Both the position numbers and the translations under genes were made by a program. The notes under the pieces are model-generated. The model had not been told where the DNA came from. It did no database searches and saw only the letters and a program-made list of their open reading frames with translations. From Capsicum annuum (lineage: Eukaryota > Streptophyta > Magnoliopsida > Solanales > Solanaceae), in NCBI RefSeq assembly GCF_002878395.1, contig NW_025892961.1, forward strand, positions 504,630 through 568,629: a stretch of DNA of 64,000 nucleotides. The letters are read 5' to 3'. Numbering within the stretch: the first letter of the stretch is position 1; the number at the start of each line of letters is the position of its first letter. Positions 1-11,597 of the stretch are shown piece after piece.

Positions 1-2258
1 ACACTCACAAACTATAGAAATAGAGTTAAGCAACAAACTTTCCATAATAACATAAGAAATATAAGCAAGATAACACTTGCAAAAACTTGAAATAAGTGCC
101 CTATCCAGAATATAAGAAATAATTCCTATTCGTCGCTCACGGCTAATAGCTCCCTACCATACAACTGGGGGTATGCATAGCATGGGTAAGTTAAAAGGTC
201 TTGGAAAAATAATCCAACATCACATGATAGTGGGATAACCAGTGTATACCCAGAATCACAACAAAATTCACCATGTCTCATAAAATAAGATCAGTCTGAG
301 TATTAAACTCTCTAATAGTTACAACATGTAATTTATAAATTTTATCCATAACTAAAGAATCACCATGAGAGTTGATAGGCATAAAGGCACTGATAAAGAA
401 TCACAATATAACTCTACTCACAGTGCATAATAAGAAGACACTAAAAAAAGTGGATCTCGGATCAAATAAAGAAAAGGCAAACTGATGGCATACCAAAATC
501 ATACTTGTGATAATAGAATCCAAATACTTAGACTCAAGTCTGCCAGGTATGATATAAAACTAACCATGCCCACCACCTAGATGAGATCCTAACTGATCTT
601 TTATCCTACCAACCTAACAACCTCTATAAACACCCAGGGAACTACTCCAATGACTATGCATACCACCATGGATACCCCCTCTAGCTAGGGGCAGAATTAT
701 ATTAATTGATGGAAACTTTAAGTTGAAGGAATTATCTCTCCATGATTGATGCACTCTCTTAAGAAATGACCAAAGGTCCTACAACCATAACATACACCAG
801 AAAATGCACTGAAACCAAGAGATTCAACTAGTCCAAAATAACCACCACAGCTAAAACACCCAGAAAATAAACCCCTCAGAGGTTGACTACTACTCTAGCT
901 AAGAGGATCTCTATAATTGGATTGTCTTTTATTAGTAATATATAATATAGCCTGAACGGTCCAATAAAACTGACCCTGATGCTGGCATAATTGACACAAA
1001 GGGTATCTACCCTAAGAACCACTACTACTAAATCGGGAGACACTATGGCTCCCACTGAGACTACCCTAATTTTATAGCCTTTTATTGCTTTCCCCATGGT
1101 CCTCGTAATGCATCTCCTCCACAACTTAAGCATGATGAAAAACTCAGTAAAAGACCCACCCACAGTAACTAAACTCTATGTAGACATTAGGAGAAGGAGT
1201 CTCAATACCTAAATAGAACACTGAAATCTCCCATACACAATAGTTAGAATAGATACAGCATGCCTAGCAAACTTCTGAATTTAGCCTTATTCTCCATAAT
1301 AGTTATGGAGCCCTACTCCAACCTCAAGAGCTAATCTCACAAACAATTTGTAAGACTACAAGGTATATACTTCACAAAGAAGATCTCAGAGAAATGAATC
1401 CATGTCAAAAGGGTAGATCCAGCTGGCCAAGAATCAAAATAACCTTTCTATCAATATTGAGCCACTAAATCCAACTAAAATATAGTGTAATCCATACCAT
1501 AAGTCTCATATAGGCCCAAATTACGGAGTCAATCCTCATTATCGCTCAAGAACTTATAAGTATCCTTGTTAGGTGCCCAAAAAACATAGACAGAGCCAAT
1601 CTCAAAAGTCTACCCAGTATTTATGATCTTCAATAGACATAGCAGGCTGGGCAGCTATCAGTTGAGAAACAACTAGCTGAGCATCTACTGTTGCAGAAGG
1701 TACCTCAACTCTAGCAGTCGCAACTACATATTCTAGCTTTTCCTCAATACTAGTCTTATCCACAAATTATGTACCATCATACGTTGTACCACCAACCAAG
1801 CTTAAAAGTTAAACTAGTGTATCCCTGAGAATTAAAAAGAAAATAAACACCGATGGAGCTTGGGCTAGTCCCTAGCCTACCATTGGCTGGGAAAAAAGAA
1901 TCTTTGGCACAGGAGTAGGAATAGTATTTGCTGAAGGCCCTTATCCTAGTCCCTGACTGAGGTTCAATACCTAGGTTGTCCATGATGAGTAAGTCATCCA
2001 TAAATTATGGTAACATCCCTAGGCTTATACTCGCTTATCTCATATGGAGGTAGCACATATCATAGCAATCTGTGATAGAGTAAAACCAAAGGAATCTTTA
2101 GAAACCAACTTAGACTCTTATAATGAAATAAGTGAAAGAAGTGAAGAACTCCTAAGAATGTCCTACAACATCCCAATGATATGAAACAAAGATTATGGTT
2201 CTGATCTGTGGGACTTTCCTAGAAACTTGCTATTATACTAAAAATAATAGTGAACCTA
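1..2258 (-). pseudogene. Element A1: gag-protease remnant of a Ty3/gypsy chromovirus-like element
   Basis: Read on the minus strand from the primer site at 2259 downwards, short blocks in shifting frames resemble plant Ty3/gypsy gag. A CCHC zinc knuckle, CYGCRTFGHFLREC, is intact at 751-792; this motif packages genomic RNA in the virus-like particle. An aspartic protease block follows. Its active-site segment at 449-463 reads DPRST where the family has D-[PS]-G-[AS]-T, so the catalytic glycine is replaced. Further on, VILGIHWLSHYH at 224-259 matches the protease C-terminal signature. Many stops and frame changes lie between blocks, so no functional protein is possible. The element runs off the left edge of the window, so RT and integrase are not visible. 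Lineage (Tekay/Del-like) is inferred from motif style only. Confidence 0.75.
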
Positions 2259-2270
2259 GCTCTGATACAA
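2259..2270 (-). other. Primer binding site of A1 (tRNA-iMet type)
   Basis: The minus strand reads TTGTATCAGAGC, one base from the usual plant initiator-Met primer site (TTGGTATCAGAGC). It separates the gag side (lower coordinates) from the 5' LTR (higher coordinates), which fixes the element as minus-strand. Confidence 0.75.
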
Positions 2271-2271
2271 A

Positions 2272-2327
2272 TTTTTCATAACCTAATTTACGGGTCATAA
2301 TGGTACCTACTTTACCCAAATAGTAGG
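2272..2327 (-). repeat. A1 5' LTR, U5 end (first fragment)
   Basis: This short piece lies between the primer site and the B1 insertion. It aligns with the matching end of the A2 LTR near 28010-28060 (shared 'ggcacctact'-like text). It ends in GTAGG (2323-2327), the left target duplication of B1. The LTR resumes at 10493. Confidence 0.65.
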
Positions 2328-3881
2328 TGATAGTGCTTAACTTAAATATAAATTTAAGTGCAAGGCGGTCATCATCAATATAATTACCCAAAAAGAGTCG
2401 AGGTCGAATTCACGAGGAATAGTGTGAATGGAAATTAAATTAGCTCGTAATAATGGACACTCGCTCCAATTAAAACCTAAAGTACAAGAATGTAAAAATG
2501 GGGGGTTTTGAATGGAATCACACATAGTGTTTAATTTTTGGGACTTTCTAGTATTAATTCAAGGTTACAAATAATTAGACTCGGATCTTGGGATTATGCT
2601 TTCGTAGGGACAACTTAGGCAAGGGGTGTAATGTCTTGATGAAAATTCTAAATGTTATTGATGAGGTAGGCTAGGTTGAGAGTCCTTGAGGCTAGTCTAT
2701 CAACAAAACCTCAAGGGTATCACTTATTGACCCTTTTGAGTACCTAACGAGTGCGTCACTACAAACTACACAATATCTTAATTAGGTACCCCTATATCTA
2801 GGATGGTGCCCAAAGTATAGTCAATTTCACAATCACCCTTATGTCTAAGAAAGTGTAAATTAGCCAACCATACTTATAAATTATCTATTATCGCCTTGGT
2901 TCCCACATCCCTCTTTCAAGGATGATGTGGGTTCCTAAAGTTTACCTAAACCCCTTCTTCAAGGATGGTTTAAGCTTTCAAGATCTTGGGATTTTCACCC
3001 ACAAACCCAATTTGGGTATTTAAGGCTTTCACACACAAATCCCAACCAATTTAGCCAAGAAGTAATAAAACCAAAAATTGAAAACTAGTAAATGCATAAG
3101 TAAATCACATCCCACACATAGTTGCACCCTAATCTATCATAATCCAAGAGGAATAACTCCTTACACCTAAAATTAGTAAGCAAGATATACCCAATGACCT
3201 CCATTGATTTTATTTATAAGAGGCTAAGTGAATGCTACTTCATACTTTAAACTAAAATAAATCTTCAATGAGAGTTTGATAATTCTCCACTTAGAAGCTA
3301 CTCCAATGTATTCTTCACTGAAAATTAATACAATGTTTTATTCTCCAAGTGTAGAGGCTAAGAACTAGAACAATGGTCAAAAATTTAGGAAATGTTGAAT
3401 GAATGATGATAAAAATAGGGTTTGAGTTTCCTTTATGGAAAATTTGGGATTGGATCACTGAAGTTACATGTCTTCCCCTAGGAAAAATCTGGTATTGACA
3501 CGATCGGACTAGCTTTTCTGCAATCCCAGCTACGCGACTGTAGTAGTACTTATGCAATCGCATTACATGACCGATCTTCACTGACTGCAATTGTGGACCT
3601 AAGAATGTGATCGCAGTAACTAAGCCTATGTTCTGCTCTAGGTCTTCAAACTGCACTTCCTTACTTCTTTTGATCTTTTCCAGCTCGTATGCATATAGTT
3701 TCATCACAATATCTATGTTCCTTCAAAATGTTGAACATAGTGAATTTAGTCACAAAGTTTCATCACAATATCTATGTTCCTACAAAATGTTGAACATAGT
3801 GGATTTAGTCAAAAATTTAGCAAATCATATTAATATACACGGAATTGTAGTGTAAATGAGTGGTTAATTCACAAATCATCA
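2328..3881 (-). repeat. B1 3' LTR
   Basis: It starts TGATAGTGCTTAAC and ends ATCATCA on the plus strand, so on the minus strand it begins TGATGAT. It aligns along its length with 9016-10487, with many substitutions and indels. It is longer than its partner partly because of the 59-bp tandem duplication at 3697-3814. A CG-rich word cluster lies at about 3498-3615. Confidence 0.85.
3697..3814. repeat. 59-bp tandem duplication inside the B1 3' LTR
   Basis: Two adjacent copies, 3697-3755 and 3756-3814, share 'agtttcatcacaatatct' and the following text with few differences. The right LTR has only one copy near 10345-10405, so the duplication arose after insertion or was lost from the other LTR. 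Confidence 0.85.
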
Positions 3882-3898
3882 ACACCCCCAACTTAAAT
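3882..3898 (-). other. Polypurine tract of B1
   Basis: Next to the LTR end, the minus strand reads TTTAAGTTGGGGGTGTT. This is the purine-rich plus-strand DNA primer, preceded by the GAGGA-rich stretch typical of Athila-like elements. It marks the 3' end of the internal region. Confidence 0.8.
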
Positions 3899-5785
3899 CT
3901 TTTCTTTTCCTCAAGCAACACTACCTCTTAACATGAAACAATGCATATTTATGCCCAAAATACATGACCCAATGATCACAATGACATTAAGCTTAGTTAT
4001 TACCTCAAGTATATCTTATAAAATGAGAAAAGCTATTCTCCTAACACCGTTCAACATAAAATTCAATAAGCAAGGATTCAAAAAACATCATAAATAAACA
4101 ATGCAACAATCACCAACACTCTAGAAGTGACTAACTTTTTGACCTTAACTATACTATACTCCCTTTACCTCTTTTCTCAGAGGATGACAAAATCACCCAC
4201 CTCAACTCATTCATATGCCTACTCAAAAAAAGGGAAACTTCACACACTAGCTACCAAATAGGAATCAAGGAATTTTAAGTGCAAAACACTCTTGCTCACA
4301 AGAACTCTCTATGCTAACAAGTGGCATACCATATTTTTGCCCCTATTTTCAATCGCCACAACAATGAAAGCAAATTGTTAGAGATCTCAAAGGTTTTTTA
4401 GAGGTTGTAACATAGGTTTGGGTTAGGGTAGGATATCATTATGGAATAACATGGTTACACCCTTCTTGAATATCTACATCACACTATTTTATCAACCCTT
4501 TTACTATGCGCTAGTTCCCTTTATTTTCATTTTTTTGATTACACAAGTGCCTGTTATTGCTTCCTTATTTCACCTATTTTCTTTCATTTCTTTTTCTTGC
4601 ACATTTCATGTAATTCCTTTCTTTTTTGGGTCCTTTATTTTTTTCTTTAATCAATGGGTCTCAATGTTTAAGCTCTTAGGCACTTACAAACAACTTTGTT
4701 GGCCAAAGTTACTTTAATTAATCTTCACCACCCCCAACAGAGGCTTTTAGCCTCAAGTTACATTTTTTAGTTCAAGGAGGATATTGTTCAAAAGAAAGAT
4801 TAAGATTAAAAGGCTTACGGCTAGTAAATTTGTTTGCCAAAGAAAGGTCTAAAGGCTCAAAGTAGGTGACTTGGGATAACATTTATGCAAGGGTAGGAAT
4901 TTTTAGGCTAAAGTTGACTTCCAATGTCACAAAGATGGCCTAAGATCCTCTCCCCAACCAAATATAATCAAAATTAGCCTTGAGAGACTAATGAGGCAAG
5001 TTCTAGATGACACAAGTAAACATGAGATTTAGACAAATAGACTCACCGCACCTAGAATATGAACTCTCCAAGAAGGCTCAATTTCCCCTCACATCAAAGA
5101 CAAATATAGAGTAACTATAAATATGTACAAGCCAAAGATTTTGGAGTGACAAAAATAGAAAAAGTTTTGTTACAAGGTTTCTCACGTCTATACCCTTAAT
5201 TTGTGAAAATTTTTTGGATGGAAGGGGTTGTTGTTTATTTTTAATCTGCACCACGCATAATTTGCTACCTTATGGAAACAATCCAAATCTTTGTCTTCAC
5301 ATTTGTCTTAGGCAAACCAACAATATAGAAACTCAGACTTTGCTAATGGCGTGAGTGCAATCCCATATTCACAATGCCACAAGTACTCAAACTTTCCTTG
5401 AATTTATGATTTGATGCCACGGGCACTTAAAATTCCTCTATATCTATGTATCAAAACCAAAATCATGATGATTTTCCCTTAAGAATTTCATAACTCAATC
5501 TATCATAGGGAAAAACTCATTAAGCATCACCATAATAAAAATAAACTAAAGTAAAATAAAGAACATAAAAACATAAACAAAATGACTAATCCATGAAATA
5601 TGGGCAGCATTAGAGTTCCCAAATGTAGCACCCCAAAAACAAAGATAAAACATCATCTAGAATGTCATCAAAACAAAATAAAAATTATCCAACAATAAAT
5701 CAAAATATCACCAATCTAGGGATGGCACCCCTAACTAAAAGCATGCAATGTCCCCACTTCATAACCAACAAAGTATAAAAATAGA
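3899..5785 (-). other. B1 3' untranslated region
   Basis: About 1.9 kb with no coding trace. It contains a T-rich plus-strand stretch (about 4490-4640). At 4728-4755 there is a second polypurine-like motif (minus: GTTGGGGGTGG) next to a short inverted repeat GAGGCT/AGCCTC. The same order of blocks recurs in the 3' regions of B2 and F, so this is a conserved non-coding part of the family. Confidence 0.6.
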
Positions 5786-5789
5786 TATA

Positions 5790-7100
5790 AGAGTCCTCCC
5801 TAAAGCTGCATCAGGAGTTGCTCTCTCCTGATGACTCTGCATCAGCACCACCAGCCTCAGAATCTGACCACTCGGTAGGGGCCTCATCATCACTCTCTAC
5901 TTTGGGAGAAGTTAGTCTGTCATAGGGTTTCAGGACTTTCCACAGGACCTTCACCCTCTTCTATATATTTTTAAAAAAATTTATCTCTTTTTTCCTCCCT
6001 CTTTTTCATCTTCTCATGGAAATCCCAAAGATTTCTGTGAGACTCTAGCAATGCTGAGTATGCTATTTCAAGTCTAGCAACTATGACTTTCTGCTATTCC
6101 TACACCTTATACTTCTCATAGTTCGAGAGGGACATCTAAGAGTTATGCCTGGTAGGTGACTCTCCTTGCCCCTGAGGCAAACTTGATACAAGCTTTTGAT
6201 TTCCTAAGTATCGATACTAATGTATCCTAGGGGCCCAGCAGCGAATGGTCTACAAGATTTAGGCTCCTCAATTATTGACTTACTAAAGTCAACCTTAATC
6301 CTCTTATTTTTACCAGGTGCACCTTCTCCCCAGATTTTGAGTGAAGTGATGTAGGGATGGGTTTCACCTAGGTATCTATGGTATACTCTTCTACCTTGGC
6401 CCTCCTATAAAACTCAGTCATAAGAGAGAGAAAAGGAAAAACTATACCACCCAAAATCTTGAAATAACTCTATTCTTGAAGCACAATTTGGCCAATGTTC
6501 AAAGCAATATCATACATAAGACAGGCAACTAAACACATTCACAAACTAATGACAAAAGTCATGTGTGCATAAGGGAAATCTTGTTGTAGATAATGTTCAA
6601 CCAAATTTTGGCCTCTATTGTAAAGTCGTGCATGTAAATCCCTCTTTTAGTGGTAGCCTAGGAGACCTCTCGGTTAGAGCACAGTACACTAGCCATCCAA
6701 GTGACCGGCTCACATCCTTTAGCCTGTAAGTTATCCATACCTAAATTTGGGATCATATAAACTCTGTTCACTTATCTGCGCCAAAGCGCACTTCCTTACC
6801 CCTAATCATCATCACAGGGTTTGAGAGGGAGACTATATTGAGATTTGCGTAAAACTTTTGCACCTAGTTCTTATTAGCCTCACTGGGGTCTAGGGCAAAG
6901 CATATCCACCTAATAGCAGCAAGCCTGTCAAAGAAATCTTGGAACTTTTTTGGCACCATGTCCATGCAGATGCCTCTTTGTACAAGCAGTTTGGTCCTTG
7001 GGAGTCCACTATAATATTAAGTATGACATCCAGGAGATATAAAATGGATGTAGACATAGTCTCCCATGTTGAGTACCTAGAGGCAACATAATCCAAACCA
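5790..7100 (-). pseudogene. B1 third ORF remnant (putative plant transposon protein-like)
   Basis: Minus-strand blocks between about 7100 and 5790 look like the third ORF common in Solanaceae Athila-like elements, often annotated as 'putative plant transposon protein domain'. Visible blocks are ATTKRGIYMHDF near 6640, an EAKIWLN stretch just after it, and an acidic serine-rich C-terminus ending SSGESNS near 5815. The middle has many stops. The function of this protein family is unknown; it is distinct from gag and pol and lies where an env-like ORF would be. Its match to the same ORF in B2, C and F is by order and short motifs. Confidence 0.55.
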
Positions 7101-7830
7101 TCATAAATATTTTCACACCAAAACCATACTAGATTAATAAGTTAAACTCATGTGACAAGGTTATAATGGGCGTTGGGGGGAGAGATGGATATGCATAAAT
7201 TTTGGACTCTATTAAAAATTGGTCTCAATTAAGGCGATCATGGACTATTCATGGTGATTGTGGTTTCATAATTGTAGATCATTGACAAAGATCATAGCTC
7301 CACTATCGCAATCTCGATGGCCATGATTGGGGTAACTAAGATCATGTTTGACAGCTTCTAAACATCACTAAAACATCAAATTTTAACCCAAAAGTGAGTT
7401 CCAATTTACTAAGAAATCATTATGCTCATAAAACTTAAACCCTTAATGCTAGATTATGCCCTTAAAACTCAAAGAAACTAACATGGAATAAATTGGGGCA
7501 TTTAATCAAACATATGGTGTTCACATGAATTCTATCATTTTTAGACCTAAATTTCGGTACAAAAGACTTCCTCGCTGATGTGTGCACCAACTACAATAGT
7601 TAACCACAACAATAAAAATAAATATGCATGGATTTAGCATTCATCAATACTATTCAGGTCTATTTCTAAAAGTAAGTTCCAATCGTAAAACCAAGTTCAA
7701 TAAACACTATGTACAACACCATAATTTTATGGATTATGCAAAAACAAAAATAAAATCTACCCCATCATGCTTAAATAAAAGGATATGCGCCATTTTCGTG
7801 GCATAATAGGTTGCTTCCCATTTTTTGTGG
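7101..7830 (-). promoter_or_regulatory. B1 spacer upstream of the third ORF, with LTR-like word cluster and conserved island
   Basis: Part of this stretch (about 7235-7345) resembles the B1 LTR cluster at 3498-3620. Both contain GATC/CAATC words followed on the plus strand by 'ggtaactaagatcatgtt'-like text (LTR: 'agtaactaagcctatgtt'). Orientation is the same as in the LTR. It lies about 135-250 bp upstream of the third ORF in the transcribed direction. At 7807-7830 a decayed form of the GGCAACC island found after integrase in C is visible. Promoter function is inference. Confidence 0.4.
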
Positions 7831-8911
7831 CAAGGCACCCCCAACTATAATTTGTGTTTCCTCTTAGAAGATTTGAATTTCTTTCCTAACTTTCACTTAC
7901 TATTTGTTGGATGCAAGAGGGACAGAATATTCAAATCATGCAAGGTGAAACTAGATATAGGTAAGGGCATAACAATGAAGCTTTTATCTTGCTACTTCGA
8001 AGATTGTAACCTTTTACCCAATTTCATATTAAATTTATTATTTAGCTCCTTAGGTAAAGGTGGGAACATCGATAGACCACTAGTTGTACATCAGAAATTA
8101 AGTTCTTTAGCCTTTGATGGTGGGGTTTCCATGTGCTCTTTTGGAATGTCAAAGTCCAAAATGTAGGAGTGATACTACTATTCGCCACAATCCATCATTT
8201 TCCCAGGTAGATGGATTCTCATCACATCGTCTAAGCATAATGTTGAGAAGTGGTTTGAATGAGGTTTATCCCCTAATTTTGAAATTGCATCCTTACTAGC
8301 ATTTTCACCCCAAAATGAACTAGAGCCATCATAAGAGATTTGCTTGGTTTCTTCTTTTGGCATCTTTAATAACATGTGGTTTTGTTGGTTGGGAAATAAC
8401 TGAGGGTTCTTCACTACAAGCTCATCATTGACCACATAACTTGGTTTCTCTTCTTAATTCACCTCCTGTTGTGATATAGGCAAGGTGTTGGTATTTAAAA
8501 GATTTGTTTCCTCGACCATTTCCTCTATTTTGGCGATCTCCCTTCCAAATGTTGCATTGTGTTGATGTATGTCTTGCACATTCTCCCCTGTTGTATTTAC
8601 TTGATACAAAATGGTTTGAAGCATTGCTTTAAAACTATTGGACCCGACATGTTGTTCTTTCCTTGTCATATCATGATATCTATCAAAGTCATAAGATGAA
8701 CTAGAAATTGGGTTAGCATAATTAGGGGAAGGAGATTTTGGACAATCACTCCAATGTCCATCTCGACCACCATACAAAGAACAATCATACTCCCAATATG
8801 ATCGAGATGGTGCTTCCATCTCTCTCTATGGAGCATATCCATAATCTCGCTTAAAGAGGGTTCTGTCACAATATAGACATGGAAAAAAAATCTACCTAAT
8901 AGATGAAACAC
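7831..8911 (-). pseudogene. B1 gag-like first ORF
   Basis: A minus-strand frame from 8819 to about 8180 is open except for one stop at 8454-8456, about 210 residues in all. It starts MEAPSRSYWEYDC and contains CSLYGGRDGHWSDC, which looks like a zinc knuckle with its second Cys changed to Tyr. A Glu-rich, probably helical segment follows (IAKIEEMVEE). Upstream coding text (8820-8911) is in another frame, so there is a frameshift. Proteins of this style occur as first ORFs in Solanaceae non-autonomous elements; I cannot name a domain with certainty. The stretch 7831-8177 still has coding-like text but no clear frame. Confidence 0.5.
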
Positions 8912-8994
8912 AAGAAAATTGCAAACACTTATTTACATTCTTGAATTTAAGCAAGTAAGCTAAAATTTTAAACTAAATCAATACGCCAAATTGT

Positions 8995-9012
8995 TCCCTA
9001 GCAACAACACTA
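8995..9012 (-). other. Primer binding site of B1 (decayed tRNA-Asp type)
   Basis: The minus strand reads TAGTGTTGTTGCTAGGGA. It matches TGGCGCCGTTGCCGGGGA (complement of the tRNA-Asp 3' end) at 12 of 18 positions. All differences are C-to-T or G-to-A, as expected from deamination of methylated cytosines. Confidence 0.6.
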
Positions 9013-9015
9013 TTT

Positions 9016-10487
9016 TTATTATGCTCAACTTACACGTTAATTTAAGTGGAAGGCGATCGTTGTCAATATAATTATCCAACAAGAGTTGGGGTTGAATTCA
9101 CAAGGAACAATATGAATGGCGATCAAATTCGCTCAAAATAATGGACACTCTCTCCAATTCAAACCTAAAGTAGAAGAATGTAAAAATAAGGGGTTAAATG
9201 GTATCACATCTAGTGTTTCTTTTTGAGGATTTTCTAATATTAATTCAGGGTTACAAATAATTAGAGTATAATCAATTAGACTCGGATCTTGGGATTATTC
9301 TTTCCTAGGGGCAACTTCTTCATGGGGGTGTAGTGACTTGAGGCAAATTCTAAGTGTTAGTGATGAGATAGGCTAGGTTGAAAGTTCTTGAGGCTACTCT
9401 ATCAACAAACCTCAAAGGTGTCATTCATTGATCCTTTTGAGTACCTAACAAGTTTGTCAATAAAAACCACCCAATACGTCAATTAGGCACCCCTATTTCT
9501 AGGATGACGCCCTAAGTATAGTAAACTTTACATCACCCTTATGTCTAAGATAGAGAAAATTAGCCAACTATGCTCATACATTATGTATTATTACCTTGGT
9601 TCCTACTTGTTGTGGGTTCCTAAAGTTCCCCTAATTCCCTTCTTCAAGGATTGTTTAAGTTTTCAAGAGCTTTTGATTTTCACCCACATATCCCAACCAA
9701 TTTAGTCAATCAATAATAGAATCCAATATCCTAAAATAGTAAATGTATAACTGAATCACAACCCACACGTAGTTGCACCCTAATATAGCATAATCCCAAG
9801 AGAAAGAACAAGTTATACATAAAAATAGTAAGCAAGATATACCCAATGACCTCCATTCATATTATTTATAAGAGGCTAAGTGAATGTTACTACAAACTTT
9901 GGACTCAAACAAATCTTATATGGGAGTTTTTTAACTCTCCACTTGGAAGTTACTCTAATGTATTCTTTACCCTAAATTAATACAATATTTTCTTCTCTAA
10001 GTGAGAAGGATAAGAACTAGAACAATGTTCAGAAATTTTGTAATTGTTGAATGAATATGAAAAAAATAGAATTCAAGTCTTCTTTAGTGTAAATTTGGGT
10101 TTGAATTGCTAAAATTACTTGTCTACCCCTGGCCAAAATCTAGTGTTGCCACAATTGTTCCAGTTTTTTCACGATCGTGACTATGTAACCGCAATACAAC
10201 TCACGGGATCGTATTAGAAGACCGATCTTGACTAATCGAGATCACAGCCGTTGGACCATGATCACAGTATCTGAGCCTATGTTCTACTCCAGGTCTCCAA
10301 ACTACACTTCTTTAATTCTTTTGATCATTTTCATCTCCCATCCACATATTTTCATCTTAATATCTACGTGCCTGCAAAATGTGGAACATAGGGTATTTAG
10401 TCAAAAAGTTATCTTATTTAGACATGTAGATCATAGTAGTGTGCAAGGAAGTGGAGTGTAAATTAGTGGTAAATTCAACACTCATCA
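9016..10487 (-). repeat. B1 5' LTR
   Basis: Partner of 2328-3881. The right end (ctcatca at 10481-10487) meets the target duplication GTAGG at 10488-10492. The left end is decayed: the terminal TG is not intact, so the start could be 9016 or 9022. The CG-rich word cluster is at about 10148-10275. Confidence 0.8.
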
Positions 10488-11597
10488 GTAGGTAAGCCAA
10501 GTCATAGCCCGAAGCTATAAGAAATGGGATAATTTAGTGTAAAAGGCGCATAAAAGCATTATATTTCAAGTAAACACATACAACAATAATTCAAGAGATA
10601 ATAATAGTCTGAATGATTGATAAGATAGAAACAACATCCCATAACCTAGTAGTGTCGGGACAAGAGACACTAGCAAAAAGAATATAAATACTATAATAGT
10701 TAATATACATCAGTCTTAAATTATGAAAGACCAAGCAAAGATAACAGAAGGAGAAAAGGTAAACTCTGACTCTGATAGCTCACCCTACTTTTAAAACCCT
10801 AACAACAAGATTAAAATGTCAATGGCGTCGATTAGTACTTTGATCTACATAAAAAAGGTACAAAAGTGTAGTATGAGTACCAAAGCCATGGTACTCAGTA
10901 AACATCATTGGTCGAATGAGCTAAATCATAATATAAGTACAATAAAGACGCAAGAAAATAGCTAAGTCAAGGTAAAAGGGACAAGCTAGAAATAAGCTCT
11001 AATACTATGAATAAATAATAGGAATAAATATGACAAAAAAGAAAATGTAAAAAATACTACAATGTTGGCCCCCCTAAGTTAGTAAGTGTGGGATAGGAAA
11101 TAACATAATACGGGCCCCCATAATCCTGGAGGATGCAATCAAGAAAGTAAAGAACTAAAATTCCATAAATTTACCAAATACCAAGACATAATCATGAAGC
11201 CATTAATGCCATACCATACCATTAAAACCACACAATGCCGGACTTAAACCAGAACTCAAATCATCATCATTATTATTTATCGAACTTGAAATGGAACACA
11301 ATATCAATAAATCTCCAAACTTGAACTAAAATGTTGATCAACACACAAGTAATAAAATAGCATAATCATGGAGAATCTAGTCTCTTCAAACTCTTAAATA
11401 TTCAACTTTGATATTATAATGCACTCATCAAGTCTAGAAAGAACTAACAAGAGTATTGACATAAGGAGGGTCATACTAAGATAGAATCTACCTCGGACTA
11501 GGCTAAGGTATCAAAATTTATTTCAAGATGTCAAATAAGCCACAACTATCCCTAAGATTGCAATTCTACCCTTAACATGAGTAACTAGGTTAATTAC
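10488..11597 (-). repeat. A1 5' LTR, second fragment
   Basis: Resumption of the A1 LTR after B1 (10488-10492 is the repeated GTAGG). It aligns with the A2 LTR: 'aagtgtagtatgagtacc' near 10864 corresponds to 28390, and the end (11460-11597) corresponds to 30860-30995. It lacks the minisatellite arrays that lie between these points in A2. It is cut at 11597 by element C. Confidence 0.65.

Larger units (their letters stand above)
2328..10487 (-). mobile_element. Element B1: pol-less Athila-like LTR retrotransposon
   Basis: Two related LTRs (2328-3881 and about 9016-10487) enclose about 5.1 kb of internal DNA. The 5-bp target duplication is exact: GTAGG at 2323-2327 and at 10488-10492. The right LTR abuts a decayed tRNA-Asp-type primer site and the left LTR abuts a polypurine tract, so transcription ran leftwards. 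The internal region holds a gag-like ORF, the conserved GGCAACC-type island and a third ORF, but I find no RT, RNase H or integrase trace. It therefore looks like a non-autonomous member of an Athila-like family that would need proteins from a relative such as C. It sits in the A1 LTR, so it is younger than A1. LTR divergence suggests an old insertion. Confidence 0.85.

Noticed and set aside
3315..3855. Overlapping frames of 130 and 82 codons on opposite strands in 3315-3855
   Set aside because: They fall inside the B1 LTR and its 59-bp tandem duplication and match no protein motif. They are chance frames.
4451..4717. Hydrophobic 88-codon plus-strand frame, also seen in similar form at 34366-34605 and 43125-43322
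   Set aside because: It recurs only because the T-rich stretch of the Athila-like 3' untranslated region recurs. The frame is not kept among copies.
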